This document shows positions 8,120-15,795 of a stretch of 64,000 nucleotides of DNA, in pieces. The translations under genes were made by a program, and so were the position numbers. The notes under the pieces are model-generated. The model was not told where the DNA came from and made no database searches. It saw only the letters and a program-made list of their open reading frames with translations. The DNA is from Mycobacterium sp. URHD0025. Lineage in GTDB: Bacteria; Actinomycetota; Actinomycetes; Mycobacteriales; Mycobacteriaceae. Within the stretch, counting starts at the first letter, position 1. Each line of letters begins with the position of its first letter. The stretch spans positions 429,774 to 493,773 of the forward strand of contig NZ_AUEQ01000008.1 of assembly GCF_000426065.1 (NCBI RefSeq). The letters are read 5' to 3'.

Positions 8120-9985
8120 GTGACCCTGGTTCTGCCTGCCGAGGCTTCCCCCGCCGAGCAGACTCGCGCACAAGCCGGACCGGTGACGCGATTCTCCGTC
8201 TGCCCGCACCGAGTTGTCCTGGGCCTGCTGTTGGCCGGCACCGCGGTGCTGTACCTCTGGAACTTGTCCAGGAGTGGGTGGGCGAATGCGTTCTACTCGG
8301 CCGCGGCGCAGGCCGGGTCGCAGAACTGGACCGCGATGCTGTTCGGCTCAAGTGATGCGGGCAACGCCATCACCGTCGACAAGACACCCGCGGCGTTGTG
8401 GATCGTCGACATCTCGGTGCGGCTGTTCGGGCTGAACTCATGGAGTGTTCTGGTGCCGCAGGCGCTCATGGGTGTCGGCGCGGTCGCGGTGCTCTATGCC
8501 GCGGTGCGCGGTGCCGCCGGACCGTGGGCCGGCCTGCTGGCCGGTGCGGTGCTGGCGCTGACGCCGGTGGCGGCGTTGATCTTCCGATTCAACAACCCCG
8601 ACGCATTGTTGGTGCTGTTGCTCGTCGTGGCGGCCTACTGCGTACAGCGCGGAATCGAAAAGGATTCCAGCCGTTGGTGGTTCGTCGCCGCAGGCGCCGC
8701 GGTCGGCTTCGGCTTCCTGGCCAAGATGCTGCAGGCGTTCCTGGTCTTGCCGGCCTTTGCCGGTGCGGCGCTCGTGGCCGGGGACCGCCCGCTGGGCCGG
8801 CGTGTGCTCGATGTCGTCACCGCCGCCGCGACGATGATCCTCAGCGGTGGCTGGTATCTCGTGCTCGTGGAGCTGTGGCCGGCCTCGGCCCGGCCCTACA
8901 TCGGTGGCTCGCAGAATGACAGCATCATCGAATTGGCTTTGGGCTACAACGGTTTGGGGAGGTTGACCGGTGATGAAACCGGCGGCCTGGGCAATCTCAA
9001 TTTCGATGTCGGACCGGGCCGGCTGTTCGGATCCCAGATGGGCGCCGATATCGCCTGGTTGCTTCCCGCCGCGCTGATCTGCCTGGTGGCCGGCCTCTAC
9101 CTGACCCGTCGGGCACCGCGTACCGATCCCACCCGCGCCGCGCTGATCATCTGGGGCGGCTGGCTGTTGGTGACCGCTGTGGTGTTCAGCTTCATGCACG
9201 GCATCGTGCATCCCTATTACACCGTGGCGCTCGCCCCGGCGCTCGGCGCGGTGAGCGGCATCGGGGCCGTGCTCCTCTGGCGCCGCCGCGCCGACATCCG
9301 GGCCGCCACCGCGATGTCGGGTGCGGTGCTGGTGACCGCGATCCTGGCCGCGGTGCTGCTGAGCCGCCATGACGATCCGTATCCCTGGCTGCGGGCCGCC
9401 GTCGGGGTCGGGGGCGTTGGCGCGGCAGTACTTTTGCTGGTGGCGGGACGGCTGGACCGGCCGATGGTGCGGGTGACGGCGGTGCTGGCCGTTGCGGCAT
9501 GCCTGGCCGGGCCCGCCGCATATTCGATCGCCACCGCGGCGAGCCCGCACACCGGGGCGATACCGTCCGTCGGGCCGGCGCGCGGAGGTGGCTTCGGCGG
9601 AATGTTCGCGGCGCCGGAACCCGGACCGGAGCTGACCGCGACGCTGGCTGCCGGCGCTGAGCACTACCGGTGGGCCGCGGCGGTGGTGGGATCGTCGAAT
9701 GCCGCGGGATACCAATTGGCCGCTCGCGCACCGGTGATGGCTGTCGGCGGCTTCAACGGCACCGATCCGGCGCCGACGCTTGAGCAGTTCCAGCGGCTGG
9801 CCGATGACGGTGCGATCCACTACTTCATCCGGTCCCGCATCATGGCGGGCGGATTCGGCGGGCATACCCCCACCGGCAGTCGTGCGGCCACCGAGATAGC
9901 GGAATGGGTGCAGGCCCACTACAACCCGGTCACCGTCGACGGCGTGACCATCTACGACCTGACTCGACGTGCGACGAACACATAG
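8120..9985 (+). CDS. GT39-family (PMT/ArnT/YkcB-like) membrane glycosyltransferase A
   Basis: A polytopic membrane protein (about 621 aa) of the GT-C superfamily, which moves sugars from a polyprenyl-phosphate donor onto acceptors outside the membrane. Early acidic motif: AITVDKTPAALW after SSDAGN. About 11-13 hydrophobic helices follow, with RFNNPDALL and LAKMLQAFL motifs typical of the family. The soluble C-terminal end carries AVGGFNGTDPAPTLEQFQ, conserved in YkcB-like proteins. The start is GTG 8120 (8117 also possible), just after tcrY. It is a close paralogue of the gene at 11324. The natural acceptor is not known. Confidence 0.83.
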   Translation: MTLVLPAEASPAEQTRAQAGPVTRFSVCPHRVVLGLLLAGTAVLYLWNLSRSGWANAFYSAAAQAGSQNWTAMLFGSSDAGNAITVDKTPAALWIVDISVRLFGLNSWSVLVPQALMGVGAVAVLYAAVRGAAGPWAGLLAGAVLALTPVAALIFRFNNPDALLVLLLVVAAYCVQRGIEKDSSRWWFVAAGAAVGFGFLAKMLQAFLVLPAFAGAALVAGDRPLGRRVLDVVTAAATMILSGGWYLVLVELWPASARPYIGGSQNDSIIELALGYNGLGRLTGDETGGLGNLNFDVGPGRLFGSQMGADIAWLLPAALICLVAGLYLTRRAPRTDPTRAALIIWGGWLLVTAVVFSFMHGIVHPYYTVALAPALGAVSGIGAVLLWRRRADIRAATAMSGAVLVTAILAAVLLSRHDDPYPWLRAAVGVGGVGAAVLLLVAGRLDRPMVRVTAVLAVAACLAGPAAYSIATAASPHTGAIPSVGPARGGGFGGMFAAPEPGPELTATLAAGAEHYRWAAAVVGSSNAAGYQLAARAPVMAVGGFNGTDPAPTLEQFQRLADDGAIHYFIRSRIMAGGFGGHTPTGSRAATEIAEWVQAHYNPVTVDGVTIYDLTRRATNT

Positions 9986-10040
9986 CAGGCGCATAGCTTC
10001 GCCCAACCCAGATCACACACCGCCGGAGAACGATGAAGTC

Positions 10041-11327
10041 ATGACAACCTTGGTCCAAGACCCCGAACAGAGGTTCCGATTCGCGTCGCGGCCCAACGCC
10101 GCACTGGCCGCCCGCGAGGCCGGGGTTCCGGTGCTCGATGTCGTCGTGCCGGTGTACAACGAACAGGCTGCGCTCGCCGATTCGGTACGGCGGCTGCACC
10201 GCTACCTCGAAGAGAATTTCGCCGTGCCGGTGCGCATCACCATCGCCGACAATGCCAGTGTCGACGACACTCCGCGCATCGCGGCCCAGCTGGCTTCCGA
10301 ACTCGACGGTGTGCGGGTGGTGCGATTGGAGGAGAAGGGTCGCGGACGCGCACTGCGGGCCGTGTGGTCGACCTCGGACGCCCCGGTGCTGGCCTACATG
10401 GACGTCGATCTGTCCACCGATCTGGCTGCCCTCGCACCGCTGGTGGCACCGCTGATCTCCGGTCACTCCGATCTGGCCATCGGTACCCGGTTGGGCCGCG
10501 GCTCGCGGGTGATCCGCGGCGCCAAGCGCGAGTTCATCTCGCGCTGCTACAACTTGATCCTGAAATCGACTCTGGCGGCGCGGTTCTCGGATGCGCAGTG
10601 CGGTTTCAAGGCGATCCGCGCCGACGTCGCCGACCGGCTGCTGCCGCATGTAGCCGACACCGGATGGTTCTTCGACACCGAGCTGCTGGTGCTGGCCGAG
10701 CGCAGCGGCCTGCGTATTCACGAGGTGCCGGTGGACTGGGTGGACGATCCGGACAGCCGGGTCGACATTGTCGCCACCGCAACCGCGGACCTCAAGGGTA
10801 TCGGCCGGTTGTTGCGCGGGTTCGCCAACGGATCGATCCCGGTGAACACCATCGCCGCGCAACTCGGATCGTCGCGGAAGACGGCGGCCCCCGGATCGCT
10901 GCTGCGTCAGGTGGTGCGCTTCGGCGCTGTCGGTGTGATCTCCACGCTGGCCTATCTGCTGTTGTTCACGGCGCTGCGGACCGGCGCCGGGGCGCAGGCG
11001 GCCAACCTGATCGCGCTGTTGGTGACGGCGATCGGGAACACCGCCGCCAACCGGCGGTTCACGTTCGGAATTGCCGGGACGGGCAGCGTCACGCGGCATC
11101 ACCTTGAGGGCCTGACTGTCTTTGCGATCGCTCTGACCATCACGAGTGGATCGTTGGGGCTCCTGCACGTCGTGGCGCCCGTCCCGCACCGCGGAGTCGA
11201 ACTCGCGGTGTTGGTGGCGGCCAACCTTCTCGCCACCGTGGTGCGCTTCCTGCTGTTGCGAGGATGGGTGTTCCACCCGTCGCGGACGCGGCGCGCCGCC
11301 GAGCTGAATCGAGAGACAGGGATATGA
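10041..11327 (+). CDS. GT2 polyprenyl-phosphate glycosyltransferase fused to GtrA domain
   Basis: A 428-residue fusion. Residues about 35-270 form a GT2 (DPM1-like) domain: DVVVPVYNEQ, the nucleotide-sugar region IADNASVDDTP, the DxD-type YMDVDLSTD, and SDAQCGFKAIRAD. Residues about 295-415 are a GtrA domain with four hydrophobic helices (VRFGAVGVISTLAYLLLF, NRRFTFG). It likely charges polyprenyl-phosphate with a sugar and helps flip it, supplying donor to the two neighbouring GT39 enzymes. The pairing of a YkcC-like GT2 with YkcB-like GT39 proteins is known in Gram-positives. Its stop overlaps the next ATG (ATGA), so the genes are translationally coupled. Confidence 0.86.
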   Translation: MTTLVQDPEQRFRFASRPNAALAAREAGVPVLDVVVPVYNEQAALADSVRRLHRYLEENFAVPVRITIADNASVDDTPRIAAQLASELDGVRVVRLEEKGRGRALRAVWSTSDAPVLAYMDVDLSTDLAALAPLVAPLISGHSDLAIGTRLGRGSRVIRGAKREFISRCYNLILKSTLAARFSDAQCGFKAIRADVADRLLPHVADTGWFFDTELLVLAERSGLRIHEVPVDWVDDPDSRVDIVATATADLKGIGRLLRGFANGSIPVNTIAAQLGSSRKTAAPGSLLRQVVRFGAVGVISTLAYLLLFTALRTGAGAQAANLIALLVTAIGNTAANRRFTFGIAGTGSVTRHHLEGLTVFAIALTITSGSLGLLHVVAPVPHRGVELAVLVAANLLATVVRFLLLRGWVFHPSRTRRAAELNRETGI

Positions 11328-13252
11328 CGACCATCGTTGACGCGGCCCCCGATGCCGACACAGTGACCGCGGAACCACCGAACGCGGTGACCCCGCGCTG
11401 GGTTCGGCCGTCGTACTGGGCGCTGCTGGCCGGCACCGCGGTGCTGTACTTGTGGGCGCTCGGATCTTCGGGGTGGGCCAACAGCTACTACGCGGCCGCG
11501 GCGCAGGCCGGAACCCAGTCCTGGAAGGCCTGGCTGTTCGGCTCGCTGGACGCCGGCAATGCCATCACTGTGGACAAGCCGCCGGCCGCGATGTGGGCAA
11601 TGGGCTTGTCGGGCAGGGTATTCGGCTTCAATGAGTTCACCATGCTGCTGCCGCAGGCGCTCATGGGCGTGGGCGCCGTGGCGCTCCTGTATGCCACCGT
11701 GCGGCGGACCAGCGGTCCCGCGGCGGGACTGATCGCCGGAGTGGCGCTGGCGCTGACGCCGGTGGCGGCTTCGATGTTTCGCTACAACAATCCCGATGCG
11801 CTCCTGGTGCTGCTGCTGGTGCTGGCCGCCTACTTCATGGTCCGCGCAGTCGGGCCCGTCTCGGCCAGGGCGAGCGCCGGGTGGGTGGCCCTGGCCGGAT
11901 GCGCGCTGGGGTTCGCCTTCCTGACCAAGATGCTGCAGGCATTCTTGATCGTGCCGGGCCTGGCATTGATGTTCCTGGTCGCCGCACCCGCGGCCGGCGT
12001 GTGGAAACGGTTGGGCACCTTGCTGATCGGCGCGGCCACGATGGTCATCTCATCGGGCTGGTACATCGCGCTGGTCGCGCTGTGGCCGGCGGATTCCCGG
12101 CCGTACATCGCCGGCTCGACCGACAACAGCCTGCTGCAACTTGCCTTCGGTTACAACGGCCTGCAACGCATTCTGGGCGGTGAAGGCCCGGGCCGCGGCG
12201 GTGGTCCCGGACCGGGCGGCCCAGGTCCGGGTCATGGCCCGGGCGGCGGCGCGAATCTGATGTTCGGCGGTGATCCGGGGATCGGCCGGATGTTCGGCAT
12301 GTCGATGGGCACCGAGGCGTCGTGGTTGTTGCCTGCTGCGCTGATCGGTCTGGTGGCCGCACTCTGGCTGACGCGGCGGACCGCGCGGACCGCCGGGCTG
12401 CGGGCCGGCCTGCTGATGTGGGGCGGCTGGCTCCTGGTCACCGCCGTGGTGTTCAGCTTCATGGACGGGATCATCCACCCCTACTACACCGTGGCGCTGG
12501 CGCCCGCCACAGCCGCGGTGGTGGGCATCTCAGTCGTCGAATTATGGCGTGTCCGTGCGCGACTGGCGGCGCGGCTGGTGCTGGCCGTCATGGTGGCCGG
12601 GACGGGCGTGTGGGCCTTCGTGCTGCTCGAAAGGACCCCCGACTGGCTGCCGGCGCTGCGCTGGATCGTCCTGATCGGCTCCGTGGTGACGGCGGTGGCC
12701 CTGGCGATCGCCGCCCACCGACCTGGCAAGGTGCCTGTGGTGGTGGCACTGGCAGCCTTGGTGTTCGGGCTGGGTGCGACCGCGGCGTACACGGTCGAGA
12801 CCGTGGCCAAAGTCCACGGCGGTGGGCCGATGGCCACCTCGGGCCCCAACCGGGACATGGGCTTCGGCGGTCCGGGCGGACCCGGCCCCGGCTTCGGGCG
12901 CGCTGATGACCCGGCCTTGGCCGAGCTCATCGCGGGTGCCGACGGCCGTTGGGCCGCAGCGAGTGTGGGGTCGATGATGGTCAGCGACCTCGAGCTCAAG
13001 ACGGGGGAGTCGCTGATGGCGATCGGCGGATTCACCGGCAGCGACAACTCGCCCACACTGGCGCAGTTCCAGCAGTATGTCGCGGACGGTCAGGTGCGTT
13101 ACTTCCTCGATCGGCCCGCAAGCGGTCGAGGCGGACCGCCCCGTGATGCCGACAGTAGTTCGGGGGAGATCACCACTTGGGTGCGCCAGCACTTCACCAA
13201 GAGCATGGTCGGCGAGGTCCCCGTATACGACCTGTCCGCGCCTGTCGCCTGA
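11324..13252 (+). CDS. GT39-family (PMT/ArnT/YkcB-like) membrane glycosyltransferase B
   Basis: A 642-residue polytopic GT-C glycosyltransferase, clearly paralogous to the 8120 gene: same AGNAITVDK motif, LPQALMGVGAV, RYNNPDALLVLLLV and a C-terminal GGFTGSDNSPTLAQFQ. It differs by a long Gly/Pro-rich extracytoplasmic insert (about residues 286-312) and a second Gly/Pro stretch (about 505-525). It probably uses the lipid-linked sugar made by the adjacent GT2-GtrA protein. The ATG overlaps the GT2 stop (ATGA). The tandem duplication flanking the donor-making gene suggests two acceptor specificities (inference). Confidence 0.85.
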   Translation: MTTIVDAAPDADTVTAEPPNAVTPRWVRPSYWALLAGTAVLYLWALGSSGWANSYYAAAAQAGTQSWKAWLFGSLDAGNAITVDKPPAAMWAMGLSGRVFGFNEFTMLLPQALMGVGAVALLYATVRRTSGPAAGLIAGVALALTPVAASMFRYNNPDALLVLLLVLAAYFMVRAVGPVSARASAGWVALAGCALGFAFLTKMLQAFLIVPGLALMFLVAAPAAGVWKRLGTLLIGAATMVISSGWYIALVALWPADSRPYIAGSTDNSLLQLAFGYNGLQRILGGEGPGRGGGPGPGGPGPGHGPGGGANLMFGGDPGIGRMFGMSMGTEASWLLPAALIGLVAALWLTRRTARTAGLRAGLLMWGGWLLVTAVVFSFMDGIIHPYYTVALAPATAAVVGISVVELWRVRARLAARLVLAVMVAGTGVWAFVLLERTPDWLPALRWIVLIGSVVTAVALAIAAHRPGKVPVVVALAALVFGLGATAAYTVETVAKVHGGGPMATSGPNRDMGFGGPGGPGPGFGRADDPALAELIAGADGRWAAASVGSMMVSDLELKTGESLMAIGGFTGSDNSPTLAQFQQYVADGQVRYFLDRPASGRGGPPRDADSSSGEITTWVRQHFTKSMVGEVPVYDLSAPVA

Positions 13253-13318
13253 CCCGCCCGGGTGGCACCCCATCGGCTCAGCCTGATTCTGCCTCTGGTT
13301 CCGGTGGCGGCACGGGGT

Positions 13319-13324
13319 TAGCGT
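13319..13324 (+). promoter_or_regulatory. -10 element of canA, probable leaderless start
   Basis: TAGCGT fits the mycobacterial TAnnnT -10 consensus and ends 6 nt before the canA ATG. The nearest purine run (GAAGG) abuts the ATG and is too close to act as a ribosome-binding site. This predicts transcription starting at or near the start codon. Confidence 0.45.
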
Positions 13325-13330
13325 CGAAGG

Positions 13331-13822
13331 ATGTCTGTCACCGATCAGTACCTGGCCAACAACGAGGTCTATGCCACGACCTTCACGGGGCCGTTGCCGC
13401 TGCCGCCGAGCAAGCACGTCGCGGTGGTGGCATGCATGGATGCCAGGCTGGACGTCTATCGCGTCCTCGGTCTGGGCGACGGTGAGGCGCATGTCATCCG
13501 CAACGCCGGCGGCGTCATCACCGACGACGAGATCCGGTCGCTGGCGATCAGTCAGCGGCTGTTGGGTACCAAGGAGATCATCCTGATCCACCACACCGAT
13601 TGCGGCATGCTGACGTTCACCGACGACGGGTTCAAACAGCAGATCCAGGACGACACCGGCATCAAGCCGAACTGGGCGGCCGAGTCATTCGTCGATCTTG
13701 AAGAGGATGTGCGTCAGTCATTGCGGCGGATCGAGGCCAGCCCGTTCGTCACCGAGCACGAGTCATTGCGCGGCTTCGTATTCGACGTCGCCACGGGCAA
13801 ACTCAACGAGGTCCACACCTGA
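13331..13822 (+). CDS. canA: Beta-carbonic anhydrase CanA
   Basis: Cytoplasmic zinc enzyme interconverting CO2 and bicarbonate. The 163-residue length equals M. tuberculosis Rv1284. The zinc ligands are visible: Cys35 in ACMDARLD, His88 and Cys91 in IHHTDCGM. The catalytic dyad Asp37/Arg39 lies in the same first motif. The small beta-CA form has a short C-terminus ending VFDVATGKLNEVHT. Position between the opp genes and cysD matches M. tuberculosis gene order, with extra genes inserted on both sides here. It probably starts leaderless (see 13319). Confidence 0.95.
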   Translation: MSVTDQYLANNEVYATTFTGPLPLPPSKHVAVVACMDARLDVYRVLGLGDGEAHVIRNAGGVITDDEIRSLAISQRLLGTKEIILIHHTDCGMLTFTDDGFKQQIQDDTGIKPNWAAESFVDLEEDVRQSLRRIEASPFVTEHESLRGFVFDVATGKLNEVHT

Positions 13823-13836
13823 ATCTCGGTGCCCGC

Positions 13837-14250
13837 TCAGCCCACCTTGTACGTCGCAATGGCTTTGGCCACCGCTTCGCCTTCGGGCGTGACGACATCG
13901 ACCTCACAATTCACCAAGGACCTACCCTGACGCAGTACGCGCCCGAGGCCGAGCAGATCGGTGGCCCGGGCCGGTGCCAGATAGTTGATCGTCATCGAGA
14001 CGGTCACTCCGCGAAGGGAATCCGGAACCTCGGCCTGCGCCCAGGCCGCAGCCATCACCGTGACGTCGGCCAACGCCGCGATCGCACCGCCGTGCACCAT
14101 GTCGGCGATCGTGATGTTCGCGGGATCCCACGGCAGCCGCAGCCGCACCTCGGGGCCGTCCAGGTTCTCGGCGACAATGCCCAGTTTGGCGACGAAAGGC
14201 GACTGGGGCAGAAACTGCGCCATGACGGCAGGGCCGGTCTGGACACTCAT
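13837..14250 (-). CDS. PaaI-family hotdog thioesterase
   Basis: A 137-residue single hotdog domain of the PaaI/YbgC-like acyl-CoA thioesterase group. The signature is MVHGGAIAALADVTVMAAAWAQ in part, where HGG precedes the long central helix. The C-terminal strand region (ATDLLGLGRVLRQGRSLVNCEVDVV) is typical. It likely hydrolyses an acyl- or aryl-CoA; the substrate cannot be read from sequence. It converges on canA with a 14-bp gap, and its start lies 77 bp from the divergent MFS gene. Confidence 0.8.
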   Translation of the reverse strand: MSVQTGPAVMAQFLPQSPFVAKLGIVAENLDGPEVRLRLPWDPANITIADMVHGGAIAALADVTVMAAAWAQAEVPDSLRGVTVSMTINYLAPARATDLLGLGRVLRQGRSLVNCEVDVVTPEGEAVAKAIATYKVG

Positions 14251-14327
14251 GGTGGCCAGTGTCCGCCGCCCGCGGTCGGCGTCTCAATTACCTGTGGGGT
14301 AACCGTCCCGGTTCGGCGGCGCCGGTG

Positions 14328-15698
14328 ATGTCGGTGCCCGAAAATCGGAGCTTTCCGCGCGGCATGGCGTTGCTGGTGGCCGGCAGCCTGTTCATGGAGA
14401 TCCTTGACGCCACGATCATCGTCCCGGCCATCCCGCTGATCGCCGCGTCGTTCGGCGTCGAGGCCATCGACGTCAATGTGGCGATCTCGGCGTATCTCGT
14501 CACGGTGGCGGTGCTGATCCCGGCCAGCGGTTGGCTGGCCGACCGGTTCGGCACGCGCCGGGTGTTCATCGGCGCCATCGCCGTGTTCACGCTGGCCTCG
14601 GTCGGCTGCGCGGTGAGTGTGTCGCTGCCGATGCTGGTGCTGACGCGGGTCCTGCAGGGGGTCGGCGGCGCCATGATGGTGCCGGTCGGCCGGCTGGCGG
14701 TACTGCGCCAGAGCAGCAAGTCCGACCTGGTGCGTGCCATCGCCCTGTTGACCTGGCCGGCCTTGACCGCACCGGTGCTGGCCCCGGTCCTCGGCGGGGC
14801 CATCGCCACGCTGGGCAGCTGGCGGTGGATCTTCGCGGTCAACATTCCGATCGGCGTGGTGGGAGTTGTCCTTGCGCTCAAACTGGTCCGCGGTGCGCCG
14901 CAGCCCGGCGCCCGCTCCCTGGATTGGCCGGGTCTGCTGGCACTCACCTCAGGGATTGCGGCGGCCCTCATCGCCTTGGAGAACATCCGGGTTTCGGGGA
15001 CCGACTGGGGGTTGGTGGCAGGGTGCGGTGCCGCGGCCGTCCTGCTGCTCGCTGTCGCGGTGTGCCGGCTGCTCACCGCGGCTACCCCGCTGGTGCAGTT
15101 GCGGGTGCTGCGGGTGCACACCCTGCGGATCACCGTGCTGGCCGGCTCGCTGTATCGCCTGGTGATCACGGCTGTGCCGTTTCTGCTGCCGCTGCAGTTT
15201 CAGCTGGAGTTCGGCTGGACGCCGCTGGCCGCCGGTTTCATGGTGGCCGCGCTGTTCGCCGGGAACCTCACCATCAAGCCGATCACCACTCCGTTGATGC
15301 GCCGATTCGGCATCCGCACCGTGCTCCTGGTCAACGGCCTGGCTTCGGTGGCGTGCTTCGCGCTGCTGGCCGCATTACGGCCGGGGCTGCCGTTGGCCCT
15401 GATGGCCGTCGTCCTCTATGTCAGCGGGGCGCTGCGGTCCATCGGCTTCACCGCATACAACAGTCTGGCGTTCTCCGACGTCGAGGGGGAGGAGTTGACG
15501 CATGCCAACACGCTCAACGCCTCGGTGCAGGAGCTGGCGGCCGGCCTCGGGGTCGCAGTGGCGGCGCTGCTGCTCAGCCAGCTCACCTCATATTCGGCGA
15601 CCTACCTGGTCCTGGGTACGGTGCTGGCGCTGACCCTGGTCGCGACCGTGCGACTGCCCCGTCGGGCGGGCGCGCACGTCAGCGGGCACCGGGCCTGA
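14328..15698 (+). CDS. MFS drug-efflux-type transporter (DHA2-like)
   Basis: A polytopic membrane protein of 456 aa, proton-linked efflux type. The N-terminal signature LDATIIVPAIPLIAASFG is the motif C/D1-like segment of EmrB/QacA (DHA2) transporters. The motif A loop is GWLADRFGTRRVF. Helix 4 carries VLTRVLQGVGGAMMVPVGR. Helix count appears nearer 14 than 12. The substrate is not predictable. It is transcribed alone in front of cysD. I do not recall a counterpart at this position in M. tuberculosis. Confidence 0.85.
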   Translation: MSVPENRSFPRGMALLVAGSLFMEILDATIIVPAIPLIAASFGVEAIDVNVAISAYLVTVAVLIPASGWLADRFGTRRVFIGAIAVFTLASVGCAVSVSLPMLVLTRVLQGVGGAMMVPVGRLAVLRQSSKSDLVRAIALLTWPALTAPVLAPVLGGAIATLGSWRWIFAVNIPIGVVGVVLALKLVRGAPQPGARSLDWPGLLALTSGIAAALIALENIRVSGTDWGLVAGCGAAAVLLLAVAVCRLLTAATPLVQLRVLRVHTLRITVLAGSLYRLVITAVPFLLPLQFQLEFGWTPLAAGFMVAALFAGNLTIKPITTPLMRRFGIRTVLLVNGLASVACFALLAALRPGLPLALMAVVLYVSGALRSIGFTAYNSLAFSDVEGEELTHANTLNASVQELAAGLGVAVAALLLSQLTSYSATYLVLGTVLALTLVATVRLPRRAGAHVSGHRA

Positions 15699-15710
15699 CG
15701 GCCGGGCCCA

Positions 15711-15740
15711 TTGACACCGCAGCGACAGGACGGATACATT
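15711..15740 (+). promoter_or_regulatory. Promoter of the cysD-cysNC-cysQ operon
   Basis: TTGACA (15711-15716) and TACATT (15735-15740, TAnnnT) are separated by 18 bp, a very good SigA-type promoter for this genus. The -10 box ends 7 nt before the ATG at 15748, which places the predicted start of transcription on that ATG. Two near-copies of ATTCTGGCCAT overlap and follow the -10 (15738-15749 and 15757-15767) and could be an operator. Confidence 0.65.
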
Positions 15741-15747
15741 CCTGGCC

Positions 15748-15795
15748 ATGCTTGCAATTCTGGCCATTCCTACCAACTTAATGGGGAAGCGATGA
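15748..15795 (+). CDS. Candidate leaderless leader peptide (15 aa) overlapping cysD
   Basis: The ORF encodes MLAILAIPTNLMGKR. Its ATG sits exactly where the promoter at 15711-15740 should start transcription. Its TGA overlaps the cysD ATG (ATGA at 15792-15795), so ribosomes finishing it would terminate on the cysD start. It also covers the GGGGAAG ribosome-binding site of cysD. Leaderless, cysteine-rich leader ORFs that attenuate cysteine operons are known in mycobacteria. This one has no cysteine, so if it is real it either works differently or only couples translation. It is too short for codon statistics. Confidence 0.5.
   Translation: MLAILAIPTNLMGKR

Noticed and set aside
8438..10006. 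A 522-codon minus-strand ORF across the GT39 gene
   Set aside because: Its His/Gly/Arg-rich translation has no domain and mirrors codon bias of the real plus-strand membrane protein.
9930..11378. A 482-codon minus-strand ORF across the GT2-GtrA gene
   Set aside because: Shadow frame of a high-GC gene; no recognisable fold, and the plus strand has a full GT2-GtrA protein.
15748..15791. A polycysteine leader peptide like those known upstream of mycobacterial cysteine operons
   Set aside because: None of the three frames in this leader has consecutive Cys codons; only a non-Cys leaderless ORF is present.
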